The notes beneath the pieces are model-generated. The model was not told the origin of the DNA. It worked only from the letters and a program-made list of their open reading frames with translations, and did no database searches. From positions 1 through 64,000 of the forward strand of contig RSEH01000089.1 of the NCBI GenBank assembly GCA_006503475.1: DNA of 64,000 bases. The letters run 5' to 3'. The stretch comes from Stentor roeselii (lineage: Eukaryota; Ciliophora; Heterotrichea; Heterotrichida; Stentoridae). This document shows, one piece after another, positions 1 to 10,809 of this stretch. The translations under genes and the position numbers were made by a program. Numbering within the stretch: position 1 is the stretch's first letter; each line of letters begins with the position of its first letter.

Positions 1-156
1 ACTCTTAAGGCTTTGACCAGAGTTGCAAGAGAGTTGGGAGAAAGCATGACTGAGGAAGAACTCGCCCATGCACTTGAAAGAATTTCAAGTCTTGGAAAAC
101 CAGAGCTGACCTTTGATGACTTCTATAAGGTCATGACTAAGAAAGTTTACGGATAA
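1..156 (+). CDS. Centrin-like EF-hand protein, C-terminal fragment
   Basis: The window opens inside a reading frame that ends with TAA at 154-156. The 51 visible residues read TLKALTRVARELGESMTEEE at the start, which matches the conserved entry helix of the last EF-hand pair of centrins (the LKRVAKELGE...MTDEEL pattern). Centrins are calmodulin-like proteins of basal bodies, contractile fibres and the cell cortex. The final loop, around GKPELTFDD, lacks the regular acidic positions of a calcium-binding EF-hand, so this hand probably does not bind calcium. The N-terminal part lies outside the window. A divergent calmodulin-like protein is the alternative. Confidence 0.7.
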   Translation, partial: TLKALTRVARELGESMTEEELAHALERISSLGKPELTFDDFYKVMTKKVYG

Positions 157-895
157 TTTACCAATCTTTTCTATTGAGTAGATATTTTGAGATAGAGCTG
201 ATGAACTTTGCTGATAATATGATAAAGGTATAATGGAAAATTTGAAGTTTAAGGAAGAATAGTTTATAATGATACATTGTGATTATTTCAGTTAAAGACT
301 GAACTCTTAGTTGAAGTGCTTGGTTAATTATATTTTAGTTAGGGCTTAGTTCAGGAAATGAACTAGGGTATTATATTGATTTTATTTGGCAGTCCTGATT
401 GGCGATCGTGCGAAGAATCTATTCTGATACATTAGTATTCCCTTTATTTATGATTGACGTTGGCATCATATTATCGAAACATACTCCTTTGATCACTTAC
501 TATACAAAATCATTATATCTATTTCAAAATAAAATCCATAATAAAAACCTTTATAAGAATCCATTACTAATATTTAATATAAGCTTCTAATTCTATCAAA
601 ACTAGGCGAAACCATGAACAAGTTTTCAGTAATCTTAAACTAAAATAATCCAAAACCCACTTAAGTTCTTTCCAATCTTCTCTTAATTTCTTAAAAAATT
701 CCTTTAATTTATTCAAAAACCTCTAAAATCCCGAAGATTCTGAATAATGGCTAGCCATTTTCTGTTCCAGCTCATTTCCCTACATGATGAGCCAGTGAAA
801 AAATCCTTTCCGATGACAATAAATTAAAGTTCCAACAACTTATCGCTAAATGAATCATTTCCCATCTTCATAATTCAAACCGTCCAATATAAACA
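157..895. other. Intergenic region, no gene seen
   Basis: AT-rich DNA of 739 bp between the centrin-like stop and the PP2C start. No conserved frame, tRNA or repeat array was found. A 7-bp perfect inverted repeat (TAGTTCA / TGAACTA) with a 5-nt loop lies at 347-365; nothing else supports it as functional. The first part is G/T-rich and 600-890 is A/C-rich on this strand. Confidence 0.6.
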
Positions 896-2119
896 ATGAA
901 AAAACTAGAACAATCATCAACCTCTGCCTCGAAACCAGAGGTTTTTTCGGAAAAGACTCGTCCAAAGTTGCAGAACTCATTAACATTATCAGTATCCAGC
1001 AGCCAGCAGCCTTGCCCCGCATCTAAAAAGACTCCAAGCTCAACCAAAGCTCGAGGAGAAGCGAGTCCATTAATATCTTTATCATCAAACCCGATCCAGC
1101 GTTCAAGGACAGCGCGGGCGTCGCCTTTCCATTCTCCGACGACATCAATAAACCCGTCTTCAATCAAATCCTCTGTAAAAGAAAACGGCTTCGTCAAGGC
1201 TTACGCAGCGGCGACTGACTCAGGGCCAGTGCGAGATTACAACGAAGACCGGGTGAGCATAATTCTCAACATCAACAAGCCCATCGACCGTCAAAGTGAA
1301 ATTTGGCCGAAATGTTCTTTTTTCGCTGTTTATGATGGACATGGGGGCTCGGCTTGTGCTGACTTCCTCAGAGATAATCTTCATCAGTTTGTCACTCGAA
1401 GCCTTGCGTTTCCTTATGATCCTGAAATGGCACTTTTTGAAGGATTCGCCATTGCTGAAAAGACTTTTCAAGACTATGCAAAATCACTCAGTCCTCCAGA
1501 GACTTCTGGAAGTTGTGCTGTTGTTTTACTTGTTGTGGATCAGATATGCTTTGTTGCTAATTTGGGAGACTCTCGTGCTATTATGAGTGGGGAAAAAGGG
1601 AAAAAGGTTTATTGTCTTAGCAAGGATCATAAACCAAGTGAAGTTAATGAAAAGAATAGAGTTGAGTCTGCTGGCGGAAGGGTCTACATCACTACTCTTC
1701 AGGTCGCTGATGAAAAATTGCAGGGACCATCCCGCATTTTACCTGGTAGGTTAAGTGTAAGCCGGAGTTTCGGCGATATCGAAGCGAAGTGCATTGAGTT
1801 CGGAGGAAATCCGAATGTTTTACTTTCAGTTCCTGAAATAAAGACTTTTAAAATCCATCCTGAATATGATTTTATTCTTTTGGCAAGTGATGGAATTTTC
1901 GATAAATTGTCGAATCGAGAGGCTGTAACAAAGGTTACTGAAAAATTGAAGGAACAGCCACTGGCTGACCTGCATCGACAATGCGAAATAGGAGTTGAAG
2001 CCGTGATGACTGCAGCACTTGTTAAGAAAACGAAGGACAATATCACAGTTGTGATGATTGGACTGGATGGACTGATAAATAAAGCAAAAGATTTTATTGG
2101 TCAGGGTCCAAAACCTTAA
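896..2119 (+). CDS. PP2C-family protein phosphatase
   Basis: A 407-residue metal-dependent Ser/Thr phosphatase (PPM/PP2C). Residues 1-100 are Ser/Pro-rich and probably disordered. The catalytic domain runs from about 105 to 392. It shows the ordered PP2C motifs: NED at 116-118, FFAVYDGHGGS with the metal-binding Asp147, NLGDSRA, LSKDHKP, GRLSVSRSFGD, ILLASDGIFD and KDNITVVMI near the end. All metal-ligand acidic residues are present, so it should be active. It probably acts as a soluble regulator in kinase signalling. No targeting signal is visible. The ATG at 896 is the first in frame and lies just after an A/C-rich leader. The stop is only 12 bp from the next start. Confidence 0.93.
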   Translation: MKKLEQSSTSASKPEVFSEKTRPKLQNSLTLSVSSSQQPCPASKKTPSSTKARGEASPLISLSSNPIQRSRTARASPFHSPTTSINPSSIKSSVKENGFVKAYAAATDSGPVRDYNEDRVSIILNINKPIDRQSEIWPKCSFFAVYDGHGGSACADFLRDNLHQFVTRSLAFPYDPEMALFEGFAIAEKTFQDYAKSLSPPETSGSCAVVLLVVDQICFVANLGDSRAIMSGEKGKKVYCLSKDHKPSEVNEKNRVESAGGRVYITTLQVADEKLQGPSRILPGRLSVSRSFGDIEAKCIEFGGNPNVLLSVPEIKTFKIHPEYDFILLASDGIFDKLSNREAVTKVTEKLKEQPLADLHRQCEIGVEAVMTAALVKKTKDNITVVMIGLDGLINKAKDFIGQGPKP

Positions 2120-2131
2120 TTTATTAGATTA

Positions 2132-5100
2132 ATGGGAACAGGCTCCTCAGCAGTCATCAAAATTAAACAAATCGGCAACGATTACTTCACCCAAGGCGAT
2201 TACCTAAAAGCCCGTAAAGCCTACTCAAAAGCATTAAAGTTAGATGCAGGGAACGTTTTACTACTAAGCAACAGAAGTGCCTGCTGCATCCGTCTAAACA
2301 AGTTAAAACAAGCCCTAGACGACGCCCTTCTCTGCGTAAAAAACGCTCCAGCCTGGCATAAATCTTACTATCGCCTTGCAGTGAGTTTAAAGTCCTGCGG
2401 GCTTATCAGTGAAAGTCTCATCGCCTGTCAAAAAGCTCTGATGATAGAAGAAGACGGAGGAATAAGAAGTTTGGCTCAAGAACTGCAAAATCTTAACCCC
2501 TTGCCCAGCAGGAACAATTTACTTGTTTGGGGAGGAAGTCATGTTAGACCTACACTCGTCAAAGAACTTGAAGGCATACCTGTGCTTGAAATGTAAGAAG
2601 TATGAAGAGCTTGTGGAATTAGTCATATTTTGGCACTTTCTTACCAGTCTTTTGTTTTTGTCTGGGGAGATAACTCACAGTCACAGTGTGGATTGGATGG
2701 TGATTGTAAAAGTCCGAGATTGATTAGGGATCTGCTTGATAAAGGTGTTGTTGCATTGGCTGCTGGAGGCGGACACAGTCTTGCTCTCACTAGCAGTGGC
2801 GACCTTTACGCTTGGGGAATCAATCGACAAGGTCAGTGTGCTACACGTGCGAATACTAAATATCCAGTCCTTGTTCACAGCACTGCAACATCAGGCACTT
2901 CCAAGTCTGTGAAAGCTGTGACTGCAGGTCTAGCTCACACTTGCATGGTTTTGCAAGATTATTCAGTTTTTACCTGTGGAGCAAACTTCAGTGGCCAACT
3001 TGGGCTTGAGCACGCAGGAGATATTTTTGAATTTACTAGATTACCTCTAAGGGCGAATTTTATCGCTTGCGGTGCAGTCCACACTCTATTCATAACTCCA
3101 GAAGGCGATCTTTTCTCAACCGGTGGAAATTCTTGCGGTCAGCTAGGTCTAGGAGACTACGAAGACCGTTCAACTCCAAATCAAGTGAAATATTTAAAAG
3201 ACGTATCAATAGCCCGATGTGGAGAAGAGTTTTCAGTAGTGATAACAAGTTCATCAAAAGTCTTCACATTCGGTAATTTTTACAAAGGTCTAGGAAACGT
3301 GGGCCAATTAGGTACAAGCAAAGATCAAAGCGCGATTCCACTGGAGCTCGAATCCATTCAAAGCAACTTAGGAGCAGAGCACGTAGCCTGCACAAAATCT
3401 TCAGTATTGCTTGTCACTCGCTTCAGCCAGACCTACATATGGGGACTCGTTCCTGACTTCGGCTTTCACTCGAACTCTGCTCAGGTCCTTCCCAGTCAAC
3501 TTCAAGTTTTAAAGCTGAAAAAAGTGAAAGAAATTCAATGCATGAGAGAATCTTTTGTGGTTATGACTGAGTTCGTGTTGGACTCTAGCTATCTTCTAGG
3601 ACTTCCGCTAAAGCCTGTTGAAGCTGGAAGGAAATATTTGGTGAAAGTCGCTTTGATTGATAGTCGGTCTTTATTTGTACTTGAACCTCTTGATCGTGTT
3701 TCAGTAGTTTGCTTTGATGATAAGGGGGAAAAATCTTCTGGAGATGTGACTTGTTACTGGGACAACTCGAATCATGTCATTGACCTGAAGGTAGAAAAAG
3801 CGGGATATCACTACTTATATGTTTTTGTCAATGGAAGTCCTTTAAAGAACTCTCCTTTTATTTATACTGTCTCTCCTGCTGCCTTTCATCGTGCTTTGGC
3901 TTTTGTGCCTAGTGACCAGTCTCTTGTTTATGCTGGGAATTCTTTAAACTTTATAGTCAAAGTTTTTGACAGGTTTGGAAATTTGTTGAATACCCAACCT
4001 GATAGAATGGAATTTAAATCAAGTACTGGAAAATGTCAAATCGTTGACTTTGAACAAGGCTGCTTTCGAGTCAAGGTCATTTTTAATGATGTCGGGATTT
4101 TTCAGCTTGACTTGCAAGGTAATGAGAAAAAAGTTGAGTTTATGTTGGATGATTTCAAGGAAAATTGGCAGGGAGGTATTTTTGGATTTGTTAAAATTCA
4201 AGTACTTCCTGGAGTTACTTTTGGGGAATGTTGTTCTGTTGATGGCTTGATGGAAGAATATCAAGTCGGGCAGGGTGTTACTTTTAGAATATTTTCTAGG
4301 GATCGATTTGGGAATACCACCTGGCATCGGGTGAAACCTTGGGAGATTTTTATTGGGTTTTCGTATGATTTGGTTGATTCTCAAGATGGGTGTTGTACAA
4401 GTGTTTCTTTTGTTAGTCAAAAGTCTGGAAAGTTTCCGGTTAAAGTGGGTTATGATGGAATTACTTTTCATTCTGGTTTTATCAGTTTTAGACCTGGACC
4501 TATTCATTTCCCACATACTCGAATTTTTGGAGAGGGGTCTCAAAACTTTTTCTTTATACAAAAAATTGTGAAGTGTTTTAATGTGGAGTTCTTTGATGGT
4601 TTTTTTAACCCTGTTCAGGTTCAAGTGAAAGATCTGATGCTTTCGTCGACTGCAGCTGATTTTTCAATGAAAAATTTGAATGAGTATCAAATCCAGGTGA
4701 GTTATTCAATCTCTAATGCAGGAAAATACGAATTCTGCTTTAAATCAATTCACGCGACTGAAAATTCATTATTTAAATTCCTGATCAGCTGCGAAAAGGA
4801 CCCATCACTAGTCCTTCAAGAGCAAAGAGAATCAGAACTAGAAAGAAAACGGCAAGAGCTCCAAAACCTCGAATCTCTTCGTCAAGCCCAAGAAGAACAA
4901 TCCAGAATCGAGCAAGAAATGCGAAGAAGGGCAGATCTAAAGAAAAAGCAAAAAGAAATCGAAGAACAAGAGTCAAAACTAAAGCTCCAAGAAGAATCCG
5001 AGCTAAAAAGACGAGAAAAGCTCTTAACTCGAATAAAACAACAAGAAACAACCAAAAAACGTGCATTTGAAGCTCTTCAGAAGCTAGAAGAAGAAAACTC

Positions 5101-5176
5101 TAAAAAATCCCATCAGCATAAACAATGGAAAAGAACAGGAGGAGGCTTCGTAGTTCCCTTTATCCTAGAAGAATAA
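2132..5176 (+). CDS. TPR-RCC1-filamin-repeat fusion protein with C-terminal coiled coil
   Basis: A 1,009-residue protein in two exons. Residues 1-135 form TPR repeats of the co-chaperone type (NDYFTQGDYLKARKAYSKAL). Residues about 135-470 form RCC1 blades with repeated VWG/AWG/SGQLGLG signatures. Residues about 480-860 hold filamin-like Ig repeats, for example GYHYLYVFVNGSPLKNSPF, and about 889-990 is a Glu/Gln/Lys coiled coil. The start MGTGSS fits an N-myristoylation signal. Removing the intron 2593-2607 joins LEGIPVLE to IACGISHILALS, which restores a blade. TPR, RCC1 and filamin modules bind proteins; an actin- or membrane-associated scaffold is inference. The stop abuts the stop of the opposite-strand SAXO gene with no base between. 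Confidence 0.9.
2593..2607 (+). other. 15-nt intron
   Basis: GTAAGAAGTATGAAG, phase 2 (AT|A). Retention gives an immediate TAA. Removal joins the TPR and RCC1 frames within a recognisable RCC1 blade. Confidence 0.93.
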
Positions 5177-5941
5177 TTAATTACCCTGAACCGTTTTCTT
5201 ATAAGCAGGTAAAGGAGGTGAGACCTTCCTTTTAAAATCATTTCGATACAAAGTATCATAAGCGTTCTTCGGAGACTCGAGCCCAACAATCCCAAAGTTT
5301 TTATTACTCGCTCTTCTTGCAAAGTCTTCTCTACTCGGAGGTTTAAACGTCTTCTTATTCATCGTCATTCCATCAAATTCCCCATGTTGCAAAATCGGAC
5401 TTCTTTCATTAATCCTCTTCTGACTTCTCGTCCGACCACCTTCCATCCCTTGAAAGTCCTTCGAATAAGTCGTCACTGGACTGAACTCCAAGTTCTTCTT
5501 CGACGCGCTTCGCTGATACCGCCCGACATGGATGAACTCGTAATGACCCCAATCAGGAAATTCACTTTTATAGCTTGTTGAATCTTTGAACTTCAAAAGA
5601 CCAGTTATTAATTGTTTCTCGTATTTCGCTGAAGGAGTTTTTGAAGGAGGGTGAATCACGAAATCCGCCTGGTTTGTTGATAGAAAATCCCGCTTTGGAC
5701 TGGAAAGGTTTGCCGAAGGCGGAAGGAATGGCCTGAGTTTTTATTACTCTGAAAGAATTGCGGATTTTTTGGGATAGTCTTTTTTGTAGCTGGATGAAAG
5801 GGCTGATGGAAGGAACTGCTTGGATATGGGCTTGCTGGGGCAGGGGTGTTGACCACATGTGCAGAGGTGACAGTAACAGTGACCGACTGAATGCATCGTT
5901 TCGCCGACTGGTGGACAGGATAAGAGTCTGCACTCTGACAT
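5177..5941 (-). CDS. SAXO: SAXO-type (stabiliser of axonemal microtubules) protein
   Basis: A 249-residue protein in two exons on the minus strand. Near residue 22 it has the Cys-rich CYCHLCTCGQHPCP, matching the start of animal SAXO/FAM154 proteins (CxCxLCxCGxHxCP). It is followed by repeated short blocks of the SAXO microtubule-binding kind: SSSYKKDYPKK, SSPKRDFLSTNQADF, DSTSYKSEFPDW, VTTYSKDFQG, KNAYDTLYRNDF. SAXO proteins bind and stabilise microtubules inside cilia and centrioles. Removing intron 5733-5747 restores continuity (LSEPFLPPSANL). ATG at 5941 is chosen; a second Met at residue 16 also precedes the Cys motif. The gene is convergent with the RCC1 gene with abutting stops. Confidence 0.85.
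5733..5747 (-). other. 15-nt intron
   Basis: Minus-strand GTAATAAAAACTCAG, phase 2. Retention creates a TAA; removal joins the SAXO N-terminal Cys motif to its repeat region. Confidence 0.92.
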
Positions 5942-6234
5942 TTATTGTGGATTAAGAAGATTCGTTTTGAGGAGAATTATAAGGAAATAGACTTTAGGAT
6001 TATTAGGTTTTTTATGTTAAATTATTTAAATTTCTTTTATTTTATCATGGTTTTGAATCTTGAGGATTATTTAAAAACTTCAGAAAAATTTCGATGGTTC
6101 ATTTTTTTATACTTAAACCTTCCTGAATTTAAAAAATATTCTTGTATTTCAAAGAAGGGATCTGTTTAACCTCAAATAAAGATCGTAATTTAAACCTTTT
6201 CGAAATTCCACTGATGGTTGGCCTTAAATAATAA

Positions 6235-7293
6235 ATGTCTTCAGTCTTCGGTCCATCATCAGAGGTGCTCGCCCAGTTGTCTTACCTTCGAGCTTTATAC
6301 CAAAAGAAAAGTGCTCTCACCTTCGACATAAGTCAATTAAAAATCAAGCTGACCCACCGTCAAACAAGCACTGACTACAAAGAACTCCGTGAATGTTCAA
6401 CAACTTCTAAAATCATCTCAAAAAAACTCGAAGAACTTCAATATTCCCATAAATCAGCGAAAAACACAGAAATTCCACCAATTTCTAGTGAAACTAAAGA
6501 AAGTCTTCAAGAAATTCTACAAGTTTCTTCTTCAAATATCGAAACTATGGAGCAAATGCTGCATGAAGCTCAAGATTCACAAAAATATTCAAATTTACTT
6601 AAAGAAAAATTCAACTTTTTGCAAGAAGAATACGAAAGAAAACGAGTCAGAAAAGCTTTTAACGAGAAAAACTTAGCTACCAGCTCCGAGTTCAGAGAAA
6701 TTTTAGCTGATTTGGAAGCAGAAATCGCAGAAACAACAGAAAAAATCGCAGGTTTCGACCAAGAAAACGAAAGACTAATGAATAAAAAGCGTTCAATCAG
6801 CAGAACTCACCGAAAAAGTGTAGAAAAAATAAAGATTTACCATCAGTTATCAGAAAATGCGATGCGACTTCGATCGAAACTTTTATTCAGGAAAGACTTG
6901 AGACATAGCATTTCAAATGCAGAGCTTGAACTTGAGTTCCACAGTCAAAGAGTGCAGAAAGAAGAAGATAAGTTGAGGGAATTAGAAGCTGAAAGTGAAC
7001 AAGACCAGAAGTACCTGGGGAGTTACGAACAGGAGTTGAATAAGTTAGATGAGTATATCGCGAAACTTGAATATAAACTTGATAATTTTTACAGAGAAAA
7101 AGAGGATTTGATGCAAAGACCGAAGAGTATCAGTGTTCCAAGTGAAAATAAGGAACCTGAAGATAGTGTCACTCTTTCGCTTGTTGGACTTCTTAGTGGA
7201 TTTAACAAGATGAGAGAAGAAAAAGATTCTTTGATTGCGGAGAATAACAAGCTGAAGGAAAAATTGATGGGCTTGTTTAATTCTAAGGTTTAG
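6235..7293 (+). CDS. Coiled-coil protein of unknown function
   Basis: A 352-residue protein that I do not recognise. Almost all of it is predicted long alpha-helix with heptad-like Leu/Ile spacing and many Glu/Lys/Gln residues, for example LRALYQKKSALTFDISQLKI at the start and KLEYKLDNFYREKEDLMQ near residue 290. There is no membrane segment or catalytic motif. The C-terminus (LVGLLSGFNKMREEKDSLI onward) is another short coil. It lies between a SAXO gene and a tubulin carboxypeptidase, so a cytoskeletal or basal-body role is possible, but this rests only on neighbourhood and structure. The ATG at 6235 follows an AT-rich gap of 293 bp without any other gene. The stop is 8 bp before the next start. 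Confidence 0.8.
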   Translation: MSSVFGPSSEVLAQLSYLRALYQKKSALTFDISQLKIKLTHRQTSTDYKELRECSTTSKIISKKLEELQYSHKSAKNTEIPPISSETKESLQEILQVSSSNIETMEQMLHEAQDSQKYSNLLKEKFNFLQEEYERKRVRKAFNEKNLATSSEFREILADLEAEIAETTEKIAGFDQENERLMNKKRSISRTHRKSVEKIKIYHQLSENAMRLRSKLLFRKDLRHSISNAELELEFHSQRVQKEEDKLRELEAESEQDQKYLGSYEQELNKLDEYIAKLEYKLDNFYREKEDLMQRPKSISVPSENKEPEDSVTLSLVGLLSGFNKMREEKDSLIAENNKLKEKLMGLFNSKV

Positions 7294-7301
7294 AGTAGTT
7301 T

Positions 7302-9596
7302 ATGGGAAATGTGGGAATTAATATGAAACAAGATAATGAAGATCTTTACTCGCATATAAACAAACCCATACCTCTTTTGCCAAGGAAAAGTTATGCTGAT
7401 GATAAACCGAAATCGCATCAGCCTCTTAAGTAAAAGTCAATCAGCGAACTTAGGGGTTTTGCACTTCATGACCTCCCAACTCAAATCAGTCAATCTCCAG
7501 GCGAGCCCTCAGAGTCACCCTTATCATCCGGGGTGTTTGACTATTTATGCGAATGCAAGTAATTAATAATTAGCTCGCCTTCGATTGTATACAGAAGAAA
7601 CCCTTCGAACTGTAGGGTTCTTGGCCCAAATACGTTGAATTTGGTGAAACTGACAGGAAACCTTGACAAGTTTTCACCTTTTATCTACAGAAACCCTCCA
7701 CTTAAACCATTTTACTCGCCTTTTGGATGTGACAAGACCCTTGTCTTTGAAAGTCGATTTGAAAGCGGAAATTTGGAATTGGCAGTTAAGGTCAGCGACT
7801 CTGAGTATAACTTGGTTTTGCAACATGATACTAACACTGCCGGAAATACCCAGTGGTTCTTTTTTAGGGTTTCAAATACTGTGAAAGATTTGAAGGTCAG
7901 GTTCAATATTGTGAATCTTGGGAAAGGTGACTCACTTTTTAATTATGGCATGAGAGTCATGGTGTTTTCGGAGGCTGAAGAAAGGATTAATGAGAAAGGA
8001 TGGCATCGAGGAGGTGAAAACATCTTATACCACAAGAATTCAATGTTAAAGCCAGGTTCCGGTAAATCCTTTTATTCAGTAACATTTTCCTACCTCTTCC
8101 ATCACTCAAAAGACACAGTCTACTTCGCATACAGTATTCCATACACCTATTCCGACCTAATGAAATACCTTCTTTCCTTAGAAAACAACCAAAAAGTGAA
8201 TTCATTATTCAGCCGTCGATTATTATGCACATCAATAGGAGGAAACCGTTGTGACTACCTAACAATAACCTCCTCAGCGATCCCAGAGTACACAAAGCAC
8301 CGTAAAGGTGTAGTGATTTCTTCCAGAGTCCACCCAGGTGAAAGTGTCGGCTCATGGATGATGCACGGCGCCATCGAATTTTTACTCAGCGACTCAGCCG
8401 AAGCCAGCCTTATCCGAGACAACTACGTCGTCAAAGTCATTCCAATGCTCAACCCAGACGGCGTCATCAACGGGAACTATCGATGCAACCTCGCCGGCGC
8501 TGACCTGAACCGCAAATGGAAAAGTCCTTCGAAGTTACTCCAGCCAACTATCTATCATAGTAAAAGACTCATCAAGTCTTTTAGTAAAGAAAGAAAACTA
8601 GGACTTATCTGTGATTTACATGGACATTCACGTAGGATGAATGTTTTTATGTATGGATGCAATTTTCAAGAAGATCCTCAAAAAACTAGAGAGTTTCCTT
8701 TTGTTTTATCGAAAATTTCAAGTTTTTTTGATTTTCGATCTTGTAGCTTTCATATGCAGAGGAATAAAGAAAGTACTTTGAGGATTTCTATGTTTAAAGA
8801 AGTGGAAATTCCTAATGTTTTTACTTTAGAGGCGTCGTTTTGTGGAGGGAATGGATTTCATTACTCGGTTAATGATTTGAAGAATATGGGGGCTGACTTG
8901 TGTAAGGCTTTGTTGATTACAGCTGATATTAAGCAGCCTGTTTTTTTTCCGATTAAGTTGGAAGATATTCAGGCTGAGTTAAGAGAAAATAAAGAACTTC
9001 TTGTTGACTGTCCTGATACTTCTGGAAGTGAATCAGAACCTTCTGAGGATAATCTGGATGAAGAAGTTCTTTTAGCTCTACTTCCGAAACCACCTAAAAA
9101 GATAAAGAAAAAGAGAAAAACGAGAAATGACCAGAAGTCGAATTCAGTCATTAAGTCGAAAAGAGATAGTCTTCCTGCTAGGACTGAAAGGTTTATGAAG
9201 TCTGTTGATAGGGAAAAAGGGAAAAAAAATGATTTGAAAAATTGTCCTGATTGTGGAGAAGTTGAAGTGACTGGACATATCTGTGTCAAAAGAAGCTCTT
9301 TTAAGAACTATAGTCCTAGTCCGACTCTTTATAAAAAAAAAGATAGGTCTTTACCGACTTCTATGAGTAGTCTTTCTACTTATGTTAATGTTAAAGGGAA
9401 GAAGGTCAGAGACCAGGCAACTCAAACGATGTATGTCAAGAAAAAACCTTTGGAGGGAAGACCACCGCAATCTGTTTCATTGATGAACATGGGAGAGCGC
9501 TCATTAAGTCCAGGAAAGATGATCCTCGAAAAGTTCATAGACACCAAACGACTAAAAGATCTTCTGGGAGCAAAGCCAGGTCACTACCAAATGTGA
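7302..9596 (+). CDS. Cytosolic carboxypeptidase (CCP/AGBL, M14 family), likely tubulin deglutamylase
   Basis: A 754-residue enzyme in three exons. It has the CCP-specific N-domain (FESGNLELAVKV, NTAGNTQWFFFRVSNT, YTYSDLMKYL) and an M14 zinc site: HPGES with His334 and Glu337, CDLHGHS with His430, and catalytic Glu500 in FTLEASFCGG. NPDGVINGNYRCNLAGADLN is the substrate-pocket signature. CCPs remove C-terminal or side-chain glutamates from tubulin in cilia and cytoplasm. The Lys-rich tail contains a CxxC...HxC element (NCPDCGEVEVTGHIC). The first ATG after the upstream stop (7302) is used. Two introns are needed to reach it. ATG 7323 is a possible alternative. The joined frame has no gaps. Confidence 0.92.
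7430..7444 (+). other. 15-nt intron
   Basis: GTAAAAGTCAATCAG, phase 2 (AA|C); a TAA arises if retained. First intron of the carboxypeptidase gene. Confidence 0.88.
7559..7573 (+). other. 15-nt intron
   Basis: GTAATTAATAATTAG, phase 2 (AA|C); a TAA arises if retained. Second intron of the carboxypeptidase gene; removal leads directly into the conserved CCP frame. Confidence 0.9.
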
Positions 9597-9619
9597 AGTC
9601 TAAATGTATTAAGGCCTAA

Positions 9620-10795
9620 CTAATTATCCTCTATTTTTCTTACAATCACCAAAGCCTTAGGATAAAGTCCAGCATCTTCTAAAGTCAAACTTTTGTCAGT
9701 CAAAATAACAGCAGGAAATCCAAACAAAATCTCAACATCAGCCAAATCCTGAATCTCAAGAAAATCATACAAAACCTGAACAGTCCTCCCTTTAAAAAAC
9801 CTTCTCTCTATTTTCGTGCCATTCGGTAGTCTAAACGAGACAAAAACCGCATCAGCTCCTTCAGCTTCAGGTCCAACAATTTCAATTTTCGCGTTTTTAT
9901 TAGCTTCTCTAATCATTTTCGCTTTAATTTCTTCATTTTTCCTGATATCTTCAAGTCTTTTTCGTTCTTCTACAATTTTTTCAGCAGCTTTAAGTTCCTG
10001 GTCCTGCATCATTCTAAGTTGTCTTTCTCTTTCAAGTTCTTCTTGCCTTGGGTCGACAGGTCTAAGAGGAGTGAACTGTGCAGATAAGAATTCAGTGATG
10101 TACTCAGAAGGGAACTGTCCTTCAATTTTCGATAAAACAACAGGTCTTGCAGGGTTTTCAACTGAAACAATAGCGAAACAAGGGAAACTAGTGGCTTTTA
10201 AAAGGTTTTCAGCGACTTTTCCTTCACTTGATTCTCTTTCGACAGCCCAGACCAAGAAGTGAGTTTTCAGTAAAGAAAGACTTCTGGGGTTGCAAAGGAC
10301 TTCGACAGTGTATTGACTCGGGATGAAAGAACTTGAAAGATACATAAAAAGAAGCTTTCTTTGTTTTTTCGTCTCTTGAATCATGTCTTTCAACACAAGG
10401 TTCATAAAGACTGGCATCTCTAAAGGACTTGAATTTCTGATTTTTTGTCTAAAGTCATCAGCAGCTTTTGATTGAAGTGCTTGAGAATCTGTCATCATTT
10501 CACTAAAAAACGATTTGATTTTCTGAAAAAAATTCTTGGGTTCTGGTGAGTTTTGAACAGAACTGTCAAAACTTTGGAAATTTTCATGACTTTCCAGATT
10601 TTCTTCGAAGTATTCTGCACGTTTTTCTGGGAGTCCATGAAAGGTCCTTGTTGTCCCGTTCATGAATTCATGAGTCGCCATTTCCAAGTCCCAGTTGTTT
10701 CTCTTGAGAATCTCTAGAGAGGACTCAGTGTCCCAGTTGTCAGTCACGGCCTGGAAGTTTACAAGTTTTTCTTCTTGCTCTGGAAGTAAATTCAT
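9620..10795 (-). CDS. UBA-UAS-UBX domain protein (FAF/UBXD family, p97/Cdc48 cofactor)
   Basis: A 391-residue protein. Residues 1-45 form a UBA-like helical bundle (NWDTESSLEILKRNNWDLEM). About 110-235 resembles the thioredoxin-fold UAS domain of FAF1/FAF2. About 245-300 is a charged helix (EELERERQLRMMQDQELKAA), and about 310-390 is a UBX domain (VSFRLPNGTKIERRFF ... AVILTDKSLTLEDAGLYPKA). These proteins recruit the Cdc48/p97 unfoldase to ubiquitinated clients. There is no clear hairpin membrane anchor as in FAF2, so it looks soluble. The canonical FPR loop of UBX appears as GFPA, a weakened p97-contact site. The gene is convergent with the carboxypeptidase, 23 bp apart. Confidence 0.88.
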   Translation of the reverse strand: MNLLPEQEEKLVNFQAVTDNWDTESSLEILKRNNWDLEMATHEFMNGTTRTFHGLPEKRAEYFEENLESHENFQSFDSSVQNSPEPKNFFQKIKSFFSEMMTDSQALQSKAADDFRQKIRNSSPLEMPVFMNLVLKDMIQETKKQRKLLFMYLSSSFIPSQYTVEVLCNPRSLSLLKTHFLVWAVERESSEGKVAENLLKATSFPCFAIVSVENPARPVVLSKIEGQFPSEYITEFLSAQFTPLRPVDPRQEELERERQLRMMQDQELKAAEKIVEERKRLEDIRKNEEIKAKMIREANKNAKIEIVGPEAEGADAVFVSFRLPNGTKIERRFFKGRTVQVLYDFLEIQDLADVEILFGFPAVILTDKSLTLEDAGLYPKALVIVRKIEDN

Positions 10796-10809
10796 AAAAT
10801 ATTAAATAA

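Noticed and set aside
399-590. 63-residue plus-strand frame in the first intergenic region
   Set aside because: Low-complexity Ile/Leu/Lys/Asn translation without motif or conserved pattern, typical of chance frames in AT-rich DNA.
4019-4624. 201-residue minus-strand frame inside the RCC1-filamin gene
   Set aside because: It is antisense to clearly conserved filamin-like sequence and rich in Asn/Lys from the T-rich codons of the true gene.
5945-6169. 74-residue plus-strand frame between SAXO and the coiled-coil gene
   Set aside because: It begins without ATG and translates to low-complexity Phe/Leu/Ile-rich sequence in AT-rich DNA.
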